From positions 124,001 through 188,000 of the forward strand of contig CAADTH010000068.1 in NCBI GenBank assembly GCA_900751885.1: DNA of 64,000 bases, in the 5' to 3' direction. The DNA is from Clostridia bacterium (GTDB lineage: Bacteria > Bacillota > Clostridia > UBA1381). A program made the position numbers and the translations under genes. This document shows, piece after piece, positions 51,312-60,071 of this stretch; within the stretch, counting starts at the first letter, position 1, and every line of letters starts with the position of its first letter. The notes below the pieces were generated by a model that saw only the letters and a list, made by a program, of their open reading frames with translations, made no database searches and was not told the origin of the DNA.

Positions 51312-52780
51312 AGAATATCACCTGCCTCCTCAATCGCGCGAAGCACCGCCGACGCCTTGTTGATTGTCTCCTGATACTCTGTCTCAGGGTCGGAATCATA
51401 CACGATTCCCGCGCCTGCCTGAATATACGCCCTTTGATTTTTGAAAAGCGCTGTGCGAATCGTGATACAGCTGTCAAAATTTCCATTGAAGCTGATATAC
51501 CCAATCGCTCCGCCGTATACGCCCCGCTTTGTCCCCTCCAGCTCGTCGATGATTTCCATGGCACGGATTTTCGGTGCGCCGGACAGCGTTCCCGCAGGAA
51601 GCGTCGCGCCGAGCGCGTCAAACACTGTCTTGTCCTTTCGAAGCTTTCCCTCGACATCGCTCAGAATATGAATCACGTGGGAAAACCGCTGAACATACTG
51701 AAACCGCGTCACCTTTACGCTTCCAAACTCTGATACCTTCCCCACGTCATTGCGTCCCAAATCCACCAGCATGGTGTGCTCTGCCGTCTCCTTTTCATCC
51801 GCCAACAGCTCCTTTTCAAGCCGTTCATCCTCCGCAGGCGTTTTCCCGCGCGGACGCGTACCCGCAATCGGTCCTGTCTGTACCACTCCGTCCTCCACGC
51901 GCACCAGCATCTCCGGTGACGCCCCGACAATCTGAACCCCTGCAAACTTTAAATAATACATATACGGCGATGGATTGATGATGCGAAGCGCCCGGTACGC
52001 GCTGAAGGGATTTAAGGACGTCTCCACAGAAAACCGTTGGGAAAGCACCACCTGAAAGATATCCCCGTCCTTGATGTACCCCTTTGCACGCTCTACCATG
52101 CGGCAAAATTCTTCCTTTGTCATATTTGACTCCAGCTTTGCCGCCGGGCGGTACTGCCGCCGCTCCCTTTCTAGATTGCTCTTTGCAGCTGCCAATTCCG
52201 TTTGAATATCCACAATCCGCTTGACCGCCCGGTCATACTGCTTCTCAATTTCACCATCCACGCGCACATTTACCATAACCACAAGCTTTTGCCGCCTGTG
52301 GTCAAACGCGATAATCTCATCCATAAACAAAAAGTGCATATCCGCCACGCCCAGCTCATCCGGCGCTGCATTTGGCAAATCTTCATACTGGCGGATGATG
52401 TCATACGCAAAATATCCTACCGCGCCGCCGTTGAACGACGGAATTCCCTCCAGCTTCGGCGCACGGTATTTCTCAATTAACCGCTGCAGCTCTTCCATCG
52501 GCTTTGCGCGGTACGTCTGTTTTTTTCCTGTATCGTCCTCCACTGTCACCTCATTGCCCATACTCTGAAAGGTCAAAAAGGGGTTGCGCCCGATAAAGGA
52601 GTAGCGCGCCGTGGTCTGATTCCCCTCCACGCTCTCCAATAAAAAACAGTTCTCGTCCGTCTCAAGCCGCCGAAACACACTAATCGGCGTATCCATGTCC
52701 GCATAGCACTCCGCGCACACTGGAATGACCGTATACTCCTGTGACAACTTTCGAACCTCTTCCAAACTCGGATAAAACAT
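51308..52780 (-). CDS. trpE: Anthranilate synthase component I
   Basis: A 490-aa chorismate-utilising enzyme. The N-terminal tryptophan-binding element LLESVEG appears as CFLLESVEGNQTTARYSFIG. The catalytic C-domain has IAGTRPRGKTPAEDERLEKELLADEKE, HTMLVDLGRNDVGKV and GTLSGAPKIRAMEIIDELE. The start MFYPSLEEV is chosen because AAGGAGG lies just upstream; a GTG further up begins in the leader. Preceded by a TRAP-like leader. Confidence 0.96.
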   Translation of the reverse strand: MFYPSLEEVRKLSQEYTVIPVCAECYADMDTPISVFRRLETDENCFLLESVEGNQTTARYSFIGRNPFLTFQSMGNEVTVEDDTGKKQTYRAKPMEELQRLIEKYRAPKLEGIPSFNGGAVGYFAYDIIRQYEDLPNAAPDELGVADMHFLFMDEIIAFDHRRQKLVVMVNVRVDGEIEKQYDRAVKRIVDIQTELAAAKSNLERERRQYRPAAKLESNMTKEEFCRMVERAKGYIKDGDIFQVVLSQRFSVETSLNPFSAYRALRIINPSPYMYYLKFAGVQIVGASPEMLVRVEDGVVQTGPIAGTRPRGKTPAEDERLEKELLADEKETAEHTMLVDLGRNDVGKVSEFGSVKVTRFQYVQRFSHVIHILSDVEGKLRKDKTVFDALGATLPAGTLSGAPKIRAMEIIDELEGTKRGVYGGAIGYISFNGNFDSCITIRTALFKNQRAYIQAGAGIVYDSDPETEYQETINKASAVLRAIEEAGDIL

Positions 52781-52781
52781 A

Positions 52782-52897
52782 AAAAAGCCTCCTTCACTTT
52801 CGAAGAAGACATGAAAATACACCTGTTTTGTTGTCTATTCTCATCTCTTCTTAATCTCATCTCAACTCATCTCTTAGAGTGCCCTCTGGCACCGACT
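52782..52897 (-). promoter_or_regulatory. TRAP-type leader of trpE ((G/U)AG repeats, 5' stem-loop, terminator-like hairpin)
   Basis: From a predicted start near 52897 the RNA has a 5' stem-loop GTGCC-AGAG-GGCAC. Next comes a GAG/UAG array: GAG-2-GAG-2-GAG-2-GAG-3-AAG-2-GAG-2-GAG-2-UAG (52834-52876). Before trpE is a hairpin CTTCTTC/GAAGGAG followed by GCTTTTTT that contains the trpE Shine-Dalgarno. AAGAAGA inside the array can pair with TCTTCTT of that hairpin, a possible antiterminator. This is the logic of Bacillus trp attenuation by TRAP (MtrB). No T-box motif is present. Confidence 0.6.
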
Positions 52898-52903
52898 GAA
52901 TTT

Positions 52904-52932
52904 ATTATAATATACTTTTTCCGATTCGTCAA
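52904..52932 (-). promoter_or_regulatory. Sigma-A promoter of trpEG
   Basis: TTGACG (52927-52932), 17-bp spacer, TATAAT (52904-52909). Confidence 0.85.
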
Positions 52933-52995
52933 CGTATTTTTGCAAAGAAAAAAACGGCTGAAATGCCGTCCTTTTCTTTGGCGGAAGGAAATGCT

Positions 52996-53874
52996 TTAAC
53001 TAAAATACTGCTCCATTCCCTTTACAATCCCCTCCACCATTTTATTCTGATAAGCTTCATCCTCAAGTAATGTTTCCTCTTCCAAGTTTGTCATAAATCC
53101 CATCTCCAATAGGACAACAGGTGTAGCCGACCAATTGAATCCCGTCATGTCAGAGCGCCGGGAAATCCCACGGTTTTTCGCCCCTGTCTCCTGTATCACA
53201 TGCTCTAAAATCATTTCCCCCGCTCTTTTGCTGTCACTTAACAGACCGGCATCTTTGATATATGTTCCTGTCGGTACGAGCATGGATATCCCATGAACAC
53301 TTTTGTCCTCTATCCCATCCGCATGCAGGCGGATGGTCAACTGTGCTCCTGCTTCTTTCGCCATCTTCGCACGGTCTATATTGCTTTTGTCCGTCTCTGA
53401 CGTTGTTCTCGTCATAACGACTTTTGCGCCCAACGCGGTAAGCCTCTTCTCCAGCTTTTTCGCCACAATCAGGTTGACCTCTTCCTCAGTCATGTACTTT
53501 CCTGCTGTACCGCTGACAAAAGCAGGCTTCTTTTCGCTTGCTCCGGGTGCAACCGGCTCTTGATAGGAGCGGCTTGCCTTTCCATGCCCTGCGTCAACGC
53601 AAATCGTCCTCCCGAAAAGTCCCTGCGCAGGCAGCTTTGCATCCTCCTTCTTTGGCACGGCAGGAGTTTGCACCCCTACAGGCTGCTGCGTGTTTTGTGG
53701 TGGCTGTGTCTGCTCTATGATAGCCTCCGGCTGGTCGGTAGGCTGCGGCTCTTGTATCACAGCATCAGGCTTTGCGGTGCATCCTGTCAAAGCAAGCACG
53801 ATTGCCGCCAGTACCGAGGCGATGAGTCTCTTCGGTATACAAAAGCCAAAGCTCATATTCTTGCATTCCTTCAT
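52996..53874 (-). CDS. N-acetylmuramoyl-L-alanine amidase (Amidase_3), lipoprotein
   Basis: A 292-aa protein with a lipoprotein-type signal (ASVLAAIVLALTGC) and a Pro/Gln/Thr-rich linker (about 35-85). The zinc amidase domain has TICVDAGHGK (His), EEEVNLIVAKKLEKRL (Glu), TIRLHADG (His) and VLLEMGFMTN (Glu). It cleaves the MurNAc-L-Ala bond of peptidoglycan at the cell surface. GGAGATAGGT precedes the ATG. It starts 3 bp after the YARHG gene, forming a two-gene unit. Confidence 0.94.
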   Translation of the reverse strand: MKECKNMSFGFCIPKRLIASVLAAIVLALTGCTAKPDAVIQEPQPTDQPEAIIEQTQPPQNTQQPVGVQTPAVPKKEDAKLPAQGLFGRTICVDAGHGKASRSYQEPVAPGASEKKPAFVSGTAGKYMTEEEVNLIVAKKLEKRLTALGAKVVMTRTTSETDKSNIDRAKMAKEAGAQLTIRLHADGIEDKSVHGISMLVPTGTYIKDAGLLSDSKRAGEMILEHVIQETGAKNRGISRRSDMTGFNWSATPVVLLEMGFMTNLEEETLLEDEAYQNKMVEGIVKGMEQYFS

Positions 53875-53876
53875 AC

Positions 53877-54527
53877 CTATCTCCAGCCCATGTCCTTCTC
53901 ATATTCTACAATGGTACTTTTGTTTGCCCTCTCTATCGGTGTCAGCATATTCTCATTGAAACTTGGATTCGGATGATACCACCACTGACGCGAGAAATAA
54001 GACGCATACTCCGTTGACTCAAAAATGTATCCATGCCGCGCGTAAATTTCATTTCGCATAAGTGCCACCTGCGCTTTTGAATAATTTCTCAAGTCTGCGC
54101 GCGTAATATAAACGCGGTCACTCGGAAATAGATAATCCTCGGAAGTCGGTACTTTCCCTGTATCAGGTACAACCACCGGTACCTCTACAATAATTGGCGT
54201 AGGAACCTGCACCGGTTCTGGTGTTTGTTCCGGCTCCGGCGTCTGGTTTGGTTCTGGTGTCTGTGTCGGTTGCATGGTCTCCTGTGCTACAGTAGGTACT
54301 GTGTTTTTGTGCTGTCCTGCGGAAAGCTGGATAACCGTCACCACAATTGCACAGGTCGCTAAAACAATCGCCCCCACGGCTAACCCTATCAAAAGTCCTG
54401 TGTTTTTCTGTGACCTCTCCGGTAAAATTTCCGCATTTGCTGTGCCATCGCTTACAGCCGCCTGACCGCACTGCGGGCAGAACTGCTCATCCGGCTCCAT
54501 TTTTGTTCCACATTTACTACAAAACAT
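53877..54527 (-). CDS. Zinc-ribbon membrane protein with C-terminal YARHG domain
   Basis: A 216-aa protein. N-terminal zinc ribbon MFCSKCGTKMEPDEQFCPQC, one transmembrane helix (residues about 43-67, GLLIGLAVGAIVLATCAIVV), a spacer with repeated Q-T-P-E-P units, and a YARHG domain (RNEIYARHGYIF, with NPSFNENMLTPIERAN). YARHG domains are extracytoplasmic and thought to act in cell-wall contexts. Its coupling to an amidase gene fits that. Confidence 0.9.
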   Translation of the reverse strand: MFCSKCGTKMEPDEQFCPQCGQAAVSDGTANAEILPERSQKNTGLLIGLAVGAIVLATCAIVVTVIQLSAGQHKNTVPTVAQETMQPTQTPEPNQTPEPEQTPEPVQVPTPIIVEVPVVVPDTGKVPTSEDYLFPSDRVYITRADLRNYSKAQVALMRNEIYARHGYIFESTEYASYFSRQWWYHPNPSFNENMLTPIERANKSTIVEYEKDMGWR

Positions 54528-54630
54528 CTTCCCATTCTCCTTTTTCTTTTAGTATATCATATTCGCGCTCTCCTGTCCATGTCACTTTGGATCGGATTTG
54601 TCTTTATATACCAAACTTCATGTGACCTCA

Positions 54631-54659
54631 TTGCTTTCTCTCCTATTTTGTTGTATAAT
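54631..54659 (+). promoter_or_regulatory. Sigma-A promoter of the PL11 gene
   Basis: TTGCTT (54631-54636), 17-bp spacer, TATAAT (54654-54659), 33 bp before the start codon. Confidence 0.7.
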
Positions 54660-54692
54660 GAACGCAGTATTTGGAAAGAAGGGAGATTCTAT

Positions 54693-57494
54693 ATGAATAA
54701 AGTACGATTCGATTTTGGTACAGGACCCGAGACAGACGGGTTTATCAAAATTTCACCTGATACGCTGTACACAGACACCATAGGCTACGGCATCAGCAAA
54801 AAAGCGGAGGGCGCCGCACGCGGCATCGGCGAAAAGCCATTTTGCCGCGATTTTCTTCTTTTAGACGAAAACACGTTCACTGTCAAATTGGACAATGGTA
54901 CCTACAGCGTACGCCTTTATTGCGGCGACTATGTCGACGAGGGCGACGTGACCACCAAGGCGGAAATCAACGGCAAACAGATTGGCTTCTGGGTCAATGA
55001 CGGCACGGTTGCAGAGCAAATCCATCAAATTGAGGTCACAGACGGCAAAATGACCTTTGCCTTTTCCGGCAGACACGCCGCGGTCAATGCCATTGAAATC
55101 GCGCCTGCCCTACAGACATCCGTCCGCGCTGCCACCCCGTCTGTCACAGCAGCGGAAACAGCACAGAGCGTAACGCTCTCCTGGGATGCGCCGGACGGCA
55201 TTTGCTCCTACGCAGTCGTCCGCAAAAATGTGCAAAACCGGCACATTGACCGCCGCTGGGAAACGAACACGCCAGAGTTCACTGACTCTGATGTCCGGCT
55301 GTGCCATTTCTATGAATATACCGTCTATGGTCTTGACAGCTACAAGCTTCCAACCCCACCTTCGCCGTCCGTTCGTGTGCAGGTCGTGGACGGTAAGCCG
55401 CTGACGGGGAGTGTACAAAACCTCTTCGCCAACCCGACCGAAATCTCTGTCGCTCTGGAATGGGACGACTTCCCGGGCGCACTTTCCTACCATGTCTATC
55501 AAAAAGCGCCGTACGGCATGTTCAAACGCATTGCCACTGTCAAGCACAGCGCTTACATAGACGATGAGGTCGACACAGTCACAGACTTTACCTATGCGGT
55601 CGAAGCGGTCACCACAAGCGGCGTGACAGAAAAAGCAGAAATTCTGGTTCCCGCCGCATCCAAACCGTTCCGGCGGAAAATGGAGACGTTAAACCGCGGT
55701 TTGGTGGCGATGAACACACAGGACGGCGTGTTTTTGAGCTGGCGCCTGAATGGCTATGAGTATGAGAAGGACATTGATTTCATCCTGCTTCGAAACGGCG
55801 AGCGCATCACCGAATACCCAATCTGTGACAGCACCAACTATCTCGACAGGGATGGCAAATCAGGCGATACCTATACGGTAAAGGCAGTGCATAATAATAA
55901 AGCGGAAAAACACGGCGATACCACTACTGTCATAGACGGCGGCTATCTCCCGATTCCCCTCGACAAGCCTGCGCCTTATACCACGCCGGATGGCAACACC
56001 TACGAGTATACAGCAAATGACGCCACAGTCGGCGATTTGGACGGCGACGGCGAATATGAGCTTATCCTAAAATGGGTGGCAAACGGAAAGGACAATTCTC
56101 ATAAGGGCTACACAGGCGTCGTGTATCTGGATGCGTATAAGCTAAATGGCAAAAAGCTCTGGCGCATTGATTTGGGTGTAAATATCCGTGCCGGCGCACA
56201 TTACACCCAGTTCATGGTCTATGACTTCAACAATGACGGCAAAGCAGAGCTCATCTGTAAAACAGCCGACGGCACGACCGATGGAGTAGGCGGCGTGATT
56301 GGCGATAAACATGCAGACTATCGGAACAAGGACGGCTTTATTCTCGACGGTCCTGAATTTCTCACCGTATTTGATGGCGAAACTGGAAAAATCATCGACA
56401 CGGTTGACTATGACCCACCGCGCGGCAATGTCGCGGATTGGGGCGACTCCTGGGGGAACCGTGTGGACCGATTTCTTGCCTGTGTGGCATATCTCGACGG
56501 CGTGAATCCAAGCGTTGTCATGTGCCGCGGCTACTACGACGACGGGCGTCCGACTGCAATCGTTGCCTATGACATGATTGACAACAAGCTCGTCAAGCGC
56601 TGGAAATTCCTCGCAAACAAGGATCAAAATATCGAATATACCAACCAGGGAAACCACAGCGTGGCAGTCGGAGACGTAGACGGCGACGGAAAAGACGAAA
56701 TTGTCTACGGCTCGTGTGCAATCGACCACGACGGCAAGGGAATCTACTCCACCGGCTTAGAGCACGGCGACGCGATGCACCTCGGAAACTTCACGCCGGA
56801 AACGCCGAACCTCGACTTTTTCCAAATCCACGAGCATGCAGGTGTGGAATACGGCTTTGAAATGCACAACCCGGCAACCGGCGAAATCTACTGGGGCAGA
56901 TTCACCGGCTATGACACTGGACGCGGCTTGTGTGCCAATATTGATCCGCGCCATACAGGAAATGAAGCGTGGGCGCTGGGCGGAGGACTCTATACCTTCG
57001 ACGGCAAGCTCATCTCGGAAAAAGAGCCGGATTCCATCAACTTCGCAATCTGGTGGGATGGTGACCTTCTGCGTGAACTCTTGGACCATGACTTTGACGG
57101 CAAGCAGGGCATCGGTCAAATCTATAAATGGGACTATGAGAACCAGAAGCTGGACGTCATTCTTGATACAAAGGATGCCTACTCCAACAACTTCACAAAG
57201 GGCAATCCATGTATTCAGGCAGACCTGTTCGGTGACTGGCGCGAGGAGGTCGTGTGGCGCAATGAGGACAGCACAGAGCTTCGTATCTACACGACCACCC
57301 ACCTCACTGACCACAAATTCTATACCCTCATGCACGACGATGTGTACCGCCTGTCGGTCGCATGGCAGAACACTGCCTATAACCAGCCGCCGCATACCGG
57401 CTTTTATATTGGTGACGGCATGAAAAAGCCTCCGGTGCCAAACCATGAGTATGTCAATGGAGAGAATATTCCGGAATTTACGGAAGAGCTGTAA
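54693..57494 (+). CDS. Rhamnogalacturonan lyase, polysaccharide lyase family 11
   Basis: A 933-aa protein. Residues 1-140 form a carbohydrate-binding-like beta domain (RFDFGTGPETDGFIKISPDT) and about 145-330 hold fibronectin-III-like repeats. From about 335 (RGLVAMNTQDGVFLSWRLNG) to the end lies the PL11 beta-propeller. It has calcium-binding segments TVGDLDGDGEYELILKW, YDFNNDGKAELICKTADGT and VGDVDGDGKDEIVYG. The family cleaves the rhamnogalacturonan I backbone of pectin. No signal peptide is present, which suggests an intracellular oligosaccharide lyase. The start has AAGGGAG upstream; 10 bp later an MmcQ gene follows. Confidence 0.94.
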   Translation: MNKVRFDFGTGPETDGFIKISPDTLYTDTIGYGISKKAEGAARGIGEKPFCRDFLLLDENTFTVKLDNGTYSVRLYCGDYVDEGDVTTKAEINGKQIGFWVNDGTVAEQIHQIEVTDGKMTFAFSGRHAAVNAIEIAPALQTSVRAATPSVTAAETAQSVTLSWDAPDGICSYAVVRKNVQNRHIDRRWETNTPEFTDSDVRLCHFYEYTVYGLDSYKLPTPPSPSVRVQVVDGKPLTGSVQNLFANPTEISVALEWDDFPGALSYHVYQKAPYGMFKRIATVKHSAYIDDEVDTVTDFTYAVEAVTTSGVTEKAEILVPAASKPFRRKMETLNRGLVAMNTQDGVFLSWRLNGYEYEKDIDFILLRNGERITEYPICDSTNYLDRDGKSGDTYTVKAVHNNKAEKHGDTTTVIDGGYLPIPLDKPAPYTTPDGNTYEYTANDATVGDLDGDGEYELILKWVANGKDNSHKGYTGVVYLDAYKLNGKKLWRIDLGVNIRAGAHYTQFMVYDFNNDGKAELICKTADGTTDGVGGVIGDKHADYRNKDGFILDGPEFLTVFDGETGKIIDTVDYDPPRGNVADWGDSWGNRVDRFLACVAYLDGVNPSVVMCRGYYDDGRPTAIVAYDMIDNKLVKRWKFLANKDQNIEYTNQGNHSVAVGDVDGDGKDEIVYGSCAIDHDGKGIYSTGLEHGDAMHLGNFTPETPNLDFFQIHEHAGVEYGFEMHNPATGEIYWGRFTGYDTGRGLCANIDPRHTGNEAWALGGGLYTFDGKLISEKEPDSINFAIWWDGDLLRELLDHDFDGKQGIGQIYKWDYENQKLDVILDTKDAYSNNFTKGNPCIQADLFGDWREEVVWRNEDSTELRIYTTTHLTDHKFYTLMHDDVYRLSVAWQNTAYNQPPHTGFYIGDGMKKPPVPNHEYVNGENIPEFTEEL

Positions 57495-57504
57495 GGAGGA
57501 TACC

Positions 57505-57870
57505 ATGAACCATCCATGGCTTGACGATTATCTTTTGGCAAAGCCCGGCGCGTCGAAGAACTTTAAAGCGGAATGGGGCTGGGAGCGGTATGTCCTTCGT
57601 GATAAGCTCTTTGCCGCAATCTGTGATGGCGCGGACGGTTTTCCTGTTATCACGGTCAAATGTGAACCCGAGTTTGGCGAGGAAATGCGCCAAACATTCC
57701 CTGGTAAAATCGTACCGGGACATTATATGAATAAAATCCATTGGAATTCTGTCTCATTGGTTGGTGATGTTCCCGACGAAATCATCAAGGAAATGATTGA
57801 CCGCTCCTACCTTCTTATTCTGCATTCATTGCCAAAAAAGGCGCAGAAGGAAATAGATGAAAATAATTGA
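57505..57870 (+). CDS. MmcQ/YjbR family protein
   Basis: A 121-aa protein with the CyaY-like fold of the MmcQ/YjbR family: LAKPGASKNFKAEWGWERYV, KLFAAICDG, VKCEPEFGEEMRQTFPGKIVPGHYMNKIHWNSV, and IDRSYLLILHSLPKKAQKEI. A DNA-binding role has been suggested for the family. AAGGAGG precedes the ATG. Transcribed with the PL11 gene. Confidence 0.93.
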   Translation: MNHPWLDDYLLAKPGASKNFKAEWGWERYVLRDKLFAAICDGADGFPVITVKCEPEFGEEMRQTFPGKIVPGHYMNKIHWNSVSLVGDVPDEIIKEMIDRSYLLILHSLPKKAQKEIDENN

Positions 57871-57998
57871 TGAAAAACCCGCCCCGTGGAATCGGAGTAT
57901 GATGGAAACGATTTTTATGTATCCGATTGCAAAATAATGGCGCTCGTTTTATCCATTTTATGGAATGTTGAAGGCTTTTAAAATGAATCCCGATTCCA

Positions 57999-58023
57999 GT
58001 TGTTGCGACTCAGTCGCAACAAC
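57999..58023. repeat. Perfect 12-bp palindrome
   Basis: GTTGTTGCGACT, C, AGTCGCAACAAC. It could be a terminator stem for the MmcQ unit, but no T-run follows. Confidence 0.6.
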
Positions 58024-58032
58024 GAAAAATGA

Positions 58033-58080
58033 AAATCACACTCAATTTTCTTTAGAAGAGAAAATTGAGTGTGATTTTTT
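58033..58080. terminator. Terminator after spoVAC
   Basis: AAATCACACTCAATTTTC, loop, GAAAATTGAGTGTGATTTTTTT: a long perfect stem usable on both strands, directly at the spoVAC stop. Confidence 0.9.
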
Positions 58081-58532
58081 TATCCTGCCATGTTCATAAA
58101 GAAATAAACGAGACCTGCCACAAATGACGCCAACGTTCCATAGACAATCACAGGACCTGCAATGGTAAATATTTTTGCTCCCACCCCGAGCACCAAACCC
58201 TCTGTTTTTGCCTCCAATGCAGGAGAAACCACAGCATTAGCAAATCCTGTAATTGGAACAATCGTTCCCGCTCCCGCATGCTTTGCAATTTTCGGATAAA
58301 TATTTAGTCCTGTCAAAAGCGCTCCCAAAAACACCATCGTGATGGATGTTGCAGCTGACACCTGATCCTCTGTCAGTTGAAACCGCTTATAAAACTCCAT
58401 AAACAGCTGCCCGATTACACAGATGAGTCCGCCGAATAAAAACGCTTTGATGCAGTTTGTCACCAGTTTAGAATTCGGCGTCCGCTGTTCGACATAATTT
58501 TTATATTGCTCTTTTGTCATCTTGTTTTCCAT
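58080..58532 (-). CDS. spoVAC: Stage V sporulation protein AC
   Basis: A 150-aa membrane protein. SKLVTNCIKAFLFGGLICVI, VFLGALLTGLNIYPKIAKHAGAGTIVPITGFANAVVSPALEAKTEG and a C-terminal hydrophobic pair match SpoVAC, a subunit of the channel that moves dipicolinic acid into the forespore. The start at 58532 has GAAAGGAGGAG upstream. Usually followed by spoVAD and spoVAE; here a strong terminator follows at once, so the gene is solitary. On the minus strand, ACATATT and GAATACTAA about 15 bp apart near 58560-58595 loosely resemble a forespore promoter. Confidence 0.93.
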   Translation of the reverse strand: MENKMTKEQYKNYVEQRTPNSKLVTNCIKAFLFGGLICVIGQLFMEFYKRFQLTEDQVSAATSITMVFLGALLTGLNIYPKIAKHAGAGTIVPITGFANAVVSPALEAKTEGLVLGVGAKIFTIAGPVIVYGTLASFVAGLVYFFMNMAG

Positions 58533-58619
58533 TTTGTCTCCTCCTTTCAAACGGATTCCTGTTTAGTATTCGAAGGGATGAGACGAAATATGTAAAAAAG
58601 GGGCTATAAAAAATGTACA

Positions 58620-58840
58620 GACCGCATAAAGCATGATAAAAGCTAAAAATAAGCAGACTCTAACTGCAAATATGATACTTATTCTAAGGTAGAAATTTGT
58701 ATTTTGTACAAATTTCCAAAAATTCATGCTTTATGCTACGGACGAAATTTACCCTCGGAGTACGATTGTACGCCGTTGGGCAAGGGAACCAGCGGAGTCT
58801 GCCGCTGGTTCCTTCGCTTCGTCCGCTTAGCACTATTTTT
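58620..58840. repeat. Nested palindromes in the spoVAC-ftsZ gap
   Basis: CCGCATAAAGCATG (58621) is mirrored by CATGCTTTATG (58726), enclosing GAAATTTGTA-TTT-TGTACAAATTTC. A second set has GGACGAA (58740) / TTCGTCC (about 58818) enclosing CGGAGTACGATTGTACGCCG and GGAACCAGCGG/CCGCTGGTTCC (58786-58813). This looks like a folded RNA or a dispersed palindromic repeat. A 69-codon open frame crosses it but has no ribosome-binding site. Confidence 0.6.
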
Positions 58841-58848
58841 CTATCCCA

Positions 58849-58902
58849 TAACAAAGGTGGTTGTAAAAAAGCTTAGCTTTTTTACAACCACCTTTGTTAT
58901 GA
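58849..58902. terminator. Terminator after ftsZ
   Basis: AACAAAGGTGGTTGTAAAAAAGC, TTA, GCTTTTTTACAACCACCTTTGTT: a 23-bp perfect stem just past the ftsZ stop. Confidence 0.82.
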
Positions 58903-58909
58903 CATTTTT

Positions 58910-60058
58910 TTAATTTTTCTTTCTAAAGAAGGAAGGTACGTTGATATCGTCAATCCCTGGCTTTAAAGTACGCTTAAAGATATCCTCATCATTATCCATC
59001 GTAAAGGTCGGCTGTTTTCTCTCAAGATTCGGCTCGTCCTCTTTTTTCCCAAACGGAGAGGAGAAGCTCGTCACATTCACATTGGCGTTTGCCACCTGGT
59101 CAAGTCCTGTTGCAATCAGCGTCACACGGATTTCATCCTTGAGGTTTTCATCCATCGCCGCACCAAAGATGATGTTGGCGCCAGGGTCAACCAGCTCCTG
59201 TACCATATCTGCCACTTCATTTGCGTCAATTAAGGAGAATTCTTCGCCGCCTGTCACGTTCAAAAGCACACCGCGCGCGCCATTGATATGTGTTTCGAGA
59301 AGCGGACTTTCGATTGCCGCGCGGACTGCGTCCTGCGCCGCATTTTCGCCCTTTCCGATTCCAACACCCATGTGCGCGATGCCAGAATCCTTCATGATAG
59401 ACTGAACATCTGCAAAGTCACAGTTGATGATTCCCTCTACCACAATAACATCCGTGATTCCCTGTACACCCTGACGAAGCACATCGTCCGCCATCTTAAA
59501 CGCGTCCTTGAGGCTTTGCTTTTTGTCTGTGACTTTGAGCAGTCCATCATTTGGAATGGTCACAATCGCGTCGACATTTTCACTCAAGGCTTCAATACCG
59601 CTTTCCGCCTTTGCCATTCTCTGTCTTCCCTCGAATTTAAACGGCTTTGTCACAACCGCGACAGTCAAAATGCCCAGGCTTTTTGCAAGCTCTGCGATAA
59701 CCGGAGCCGCGCCGGTTCCTGTACCGCCGCCCATTCCCGCAGTGACAAAAATCATATCCGCGTCTTTGATTTGCCCTACGATATCGTCCTTTGTCTCTTC
59801 CGCCGCGCGCTTGCCGATTTCCGGATTCGCTCCTGCTCCCAAACCTTTGGTGAGCTTTTCACCGATTTGGATATTCGTTTCCGCCAAAGAATATGTAAGC
59901 TGCTGTCCGTCTGTATTGACTGCGATGAATTCCACGTTTCGAATCCCCGCTTCAATCATACGGTTTACCGCATTATTACCTCCGCCGCCAACACCAATTA
60001 CCTTGATTTTCGCGTCGCATGGTAATGCCTCCATATCTATCTTTAGTGTCTCTGCCAT
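58910..60058 (-). CDS. ftsZ: Cell division protein FtsZ
   Basis: A 382-aa tubulin homologue. KVIGVGGGGNNAVNRMIEAG, the GTP signature GMGGGTGTGAAPVIAELAK and NVDAIVTIPNDGLL are intact. The C-terminal conserved peptide is DDINVPSFFRKK. GTPase forming the Z-ring at midcell. Last gene of the division operon that begins left of murG. Confidence 0.99.
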   Translation of the reverse strand: MAETLKIDMEALPCDAKIKVIGVGGGGNNAVNRMIEAGIRNVEFIAVNTDGQQLTYSLAETNIQIGEKLTKGLGAGANPEIGKRAAEETKDDIVGQIKDADMIFVTAGMGGGTGTGAAPVIAELAKSLGILTVAVVTKPFKFEGRQRMAKAESGIEALSENVDAIVTIPNDGLLKVTDKKQSLKDAFKMADDVLRQGVQGITDVIVVEGIINCDFADVQSIMKDSGIAHMGVGIGKGENAAQDAVRAAIESPLLETHINGARGVLLNVTGGEEFSLIDANEVADMVQELVDPGANIIFGAAMDENLKDEIRVTLIATGLDQVANANVNVTSFSSPFGKKEDEPNLERKQPTFTMDNDEDIFKRTLKPGIDDINVPSFFRKKN

Positions 60059-60071
60059 GAGTGTATCCTCC

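Noticed and set aside
52782..52897. trpE leader as a tryptophan T-box or a leader-peptide attenuator
   Set aside because: No T-box motif and no short ORF with tandem Trp codons was found; the GAG/UAG array fits better.
58704..58913. 69-codon plus-strand frame in the spoVAC-ftsZ gap
   Set aside because: It crosses the large hairpins and the ftsZ terminator and has no ribosome-binding site.
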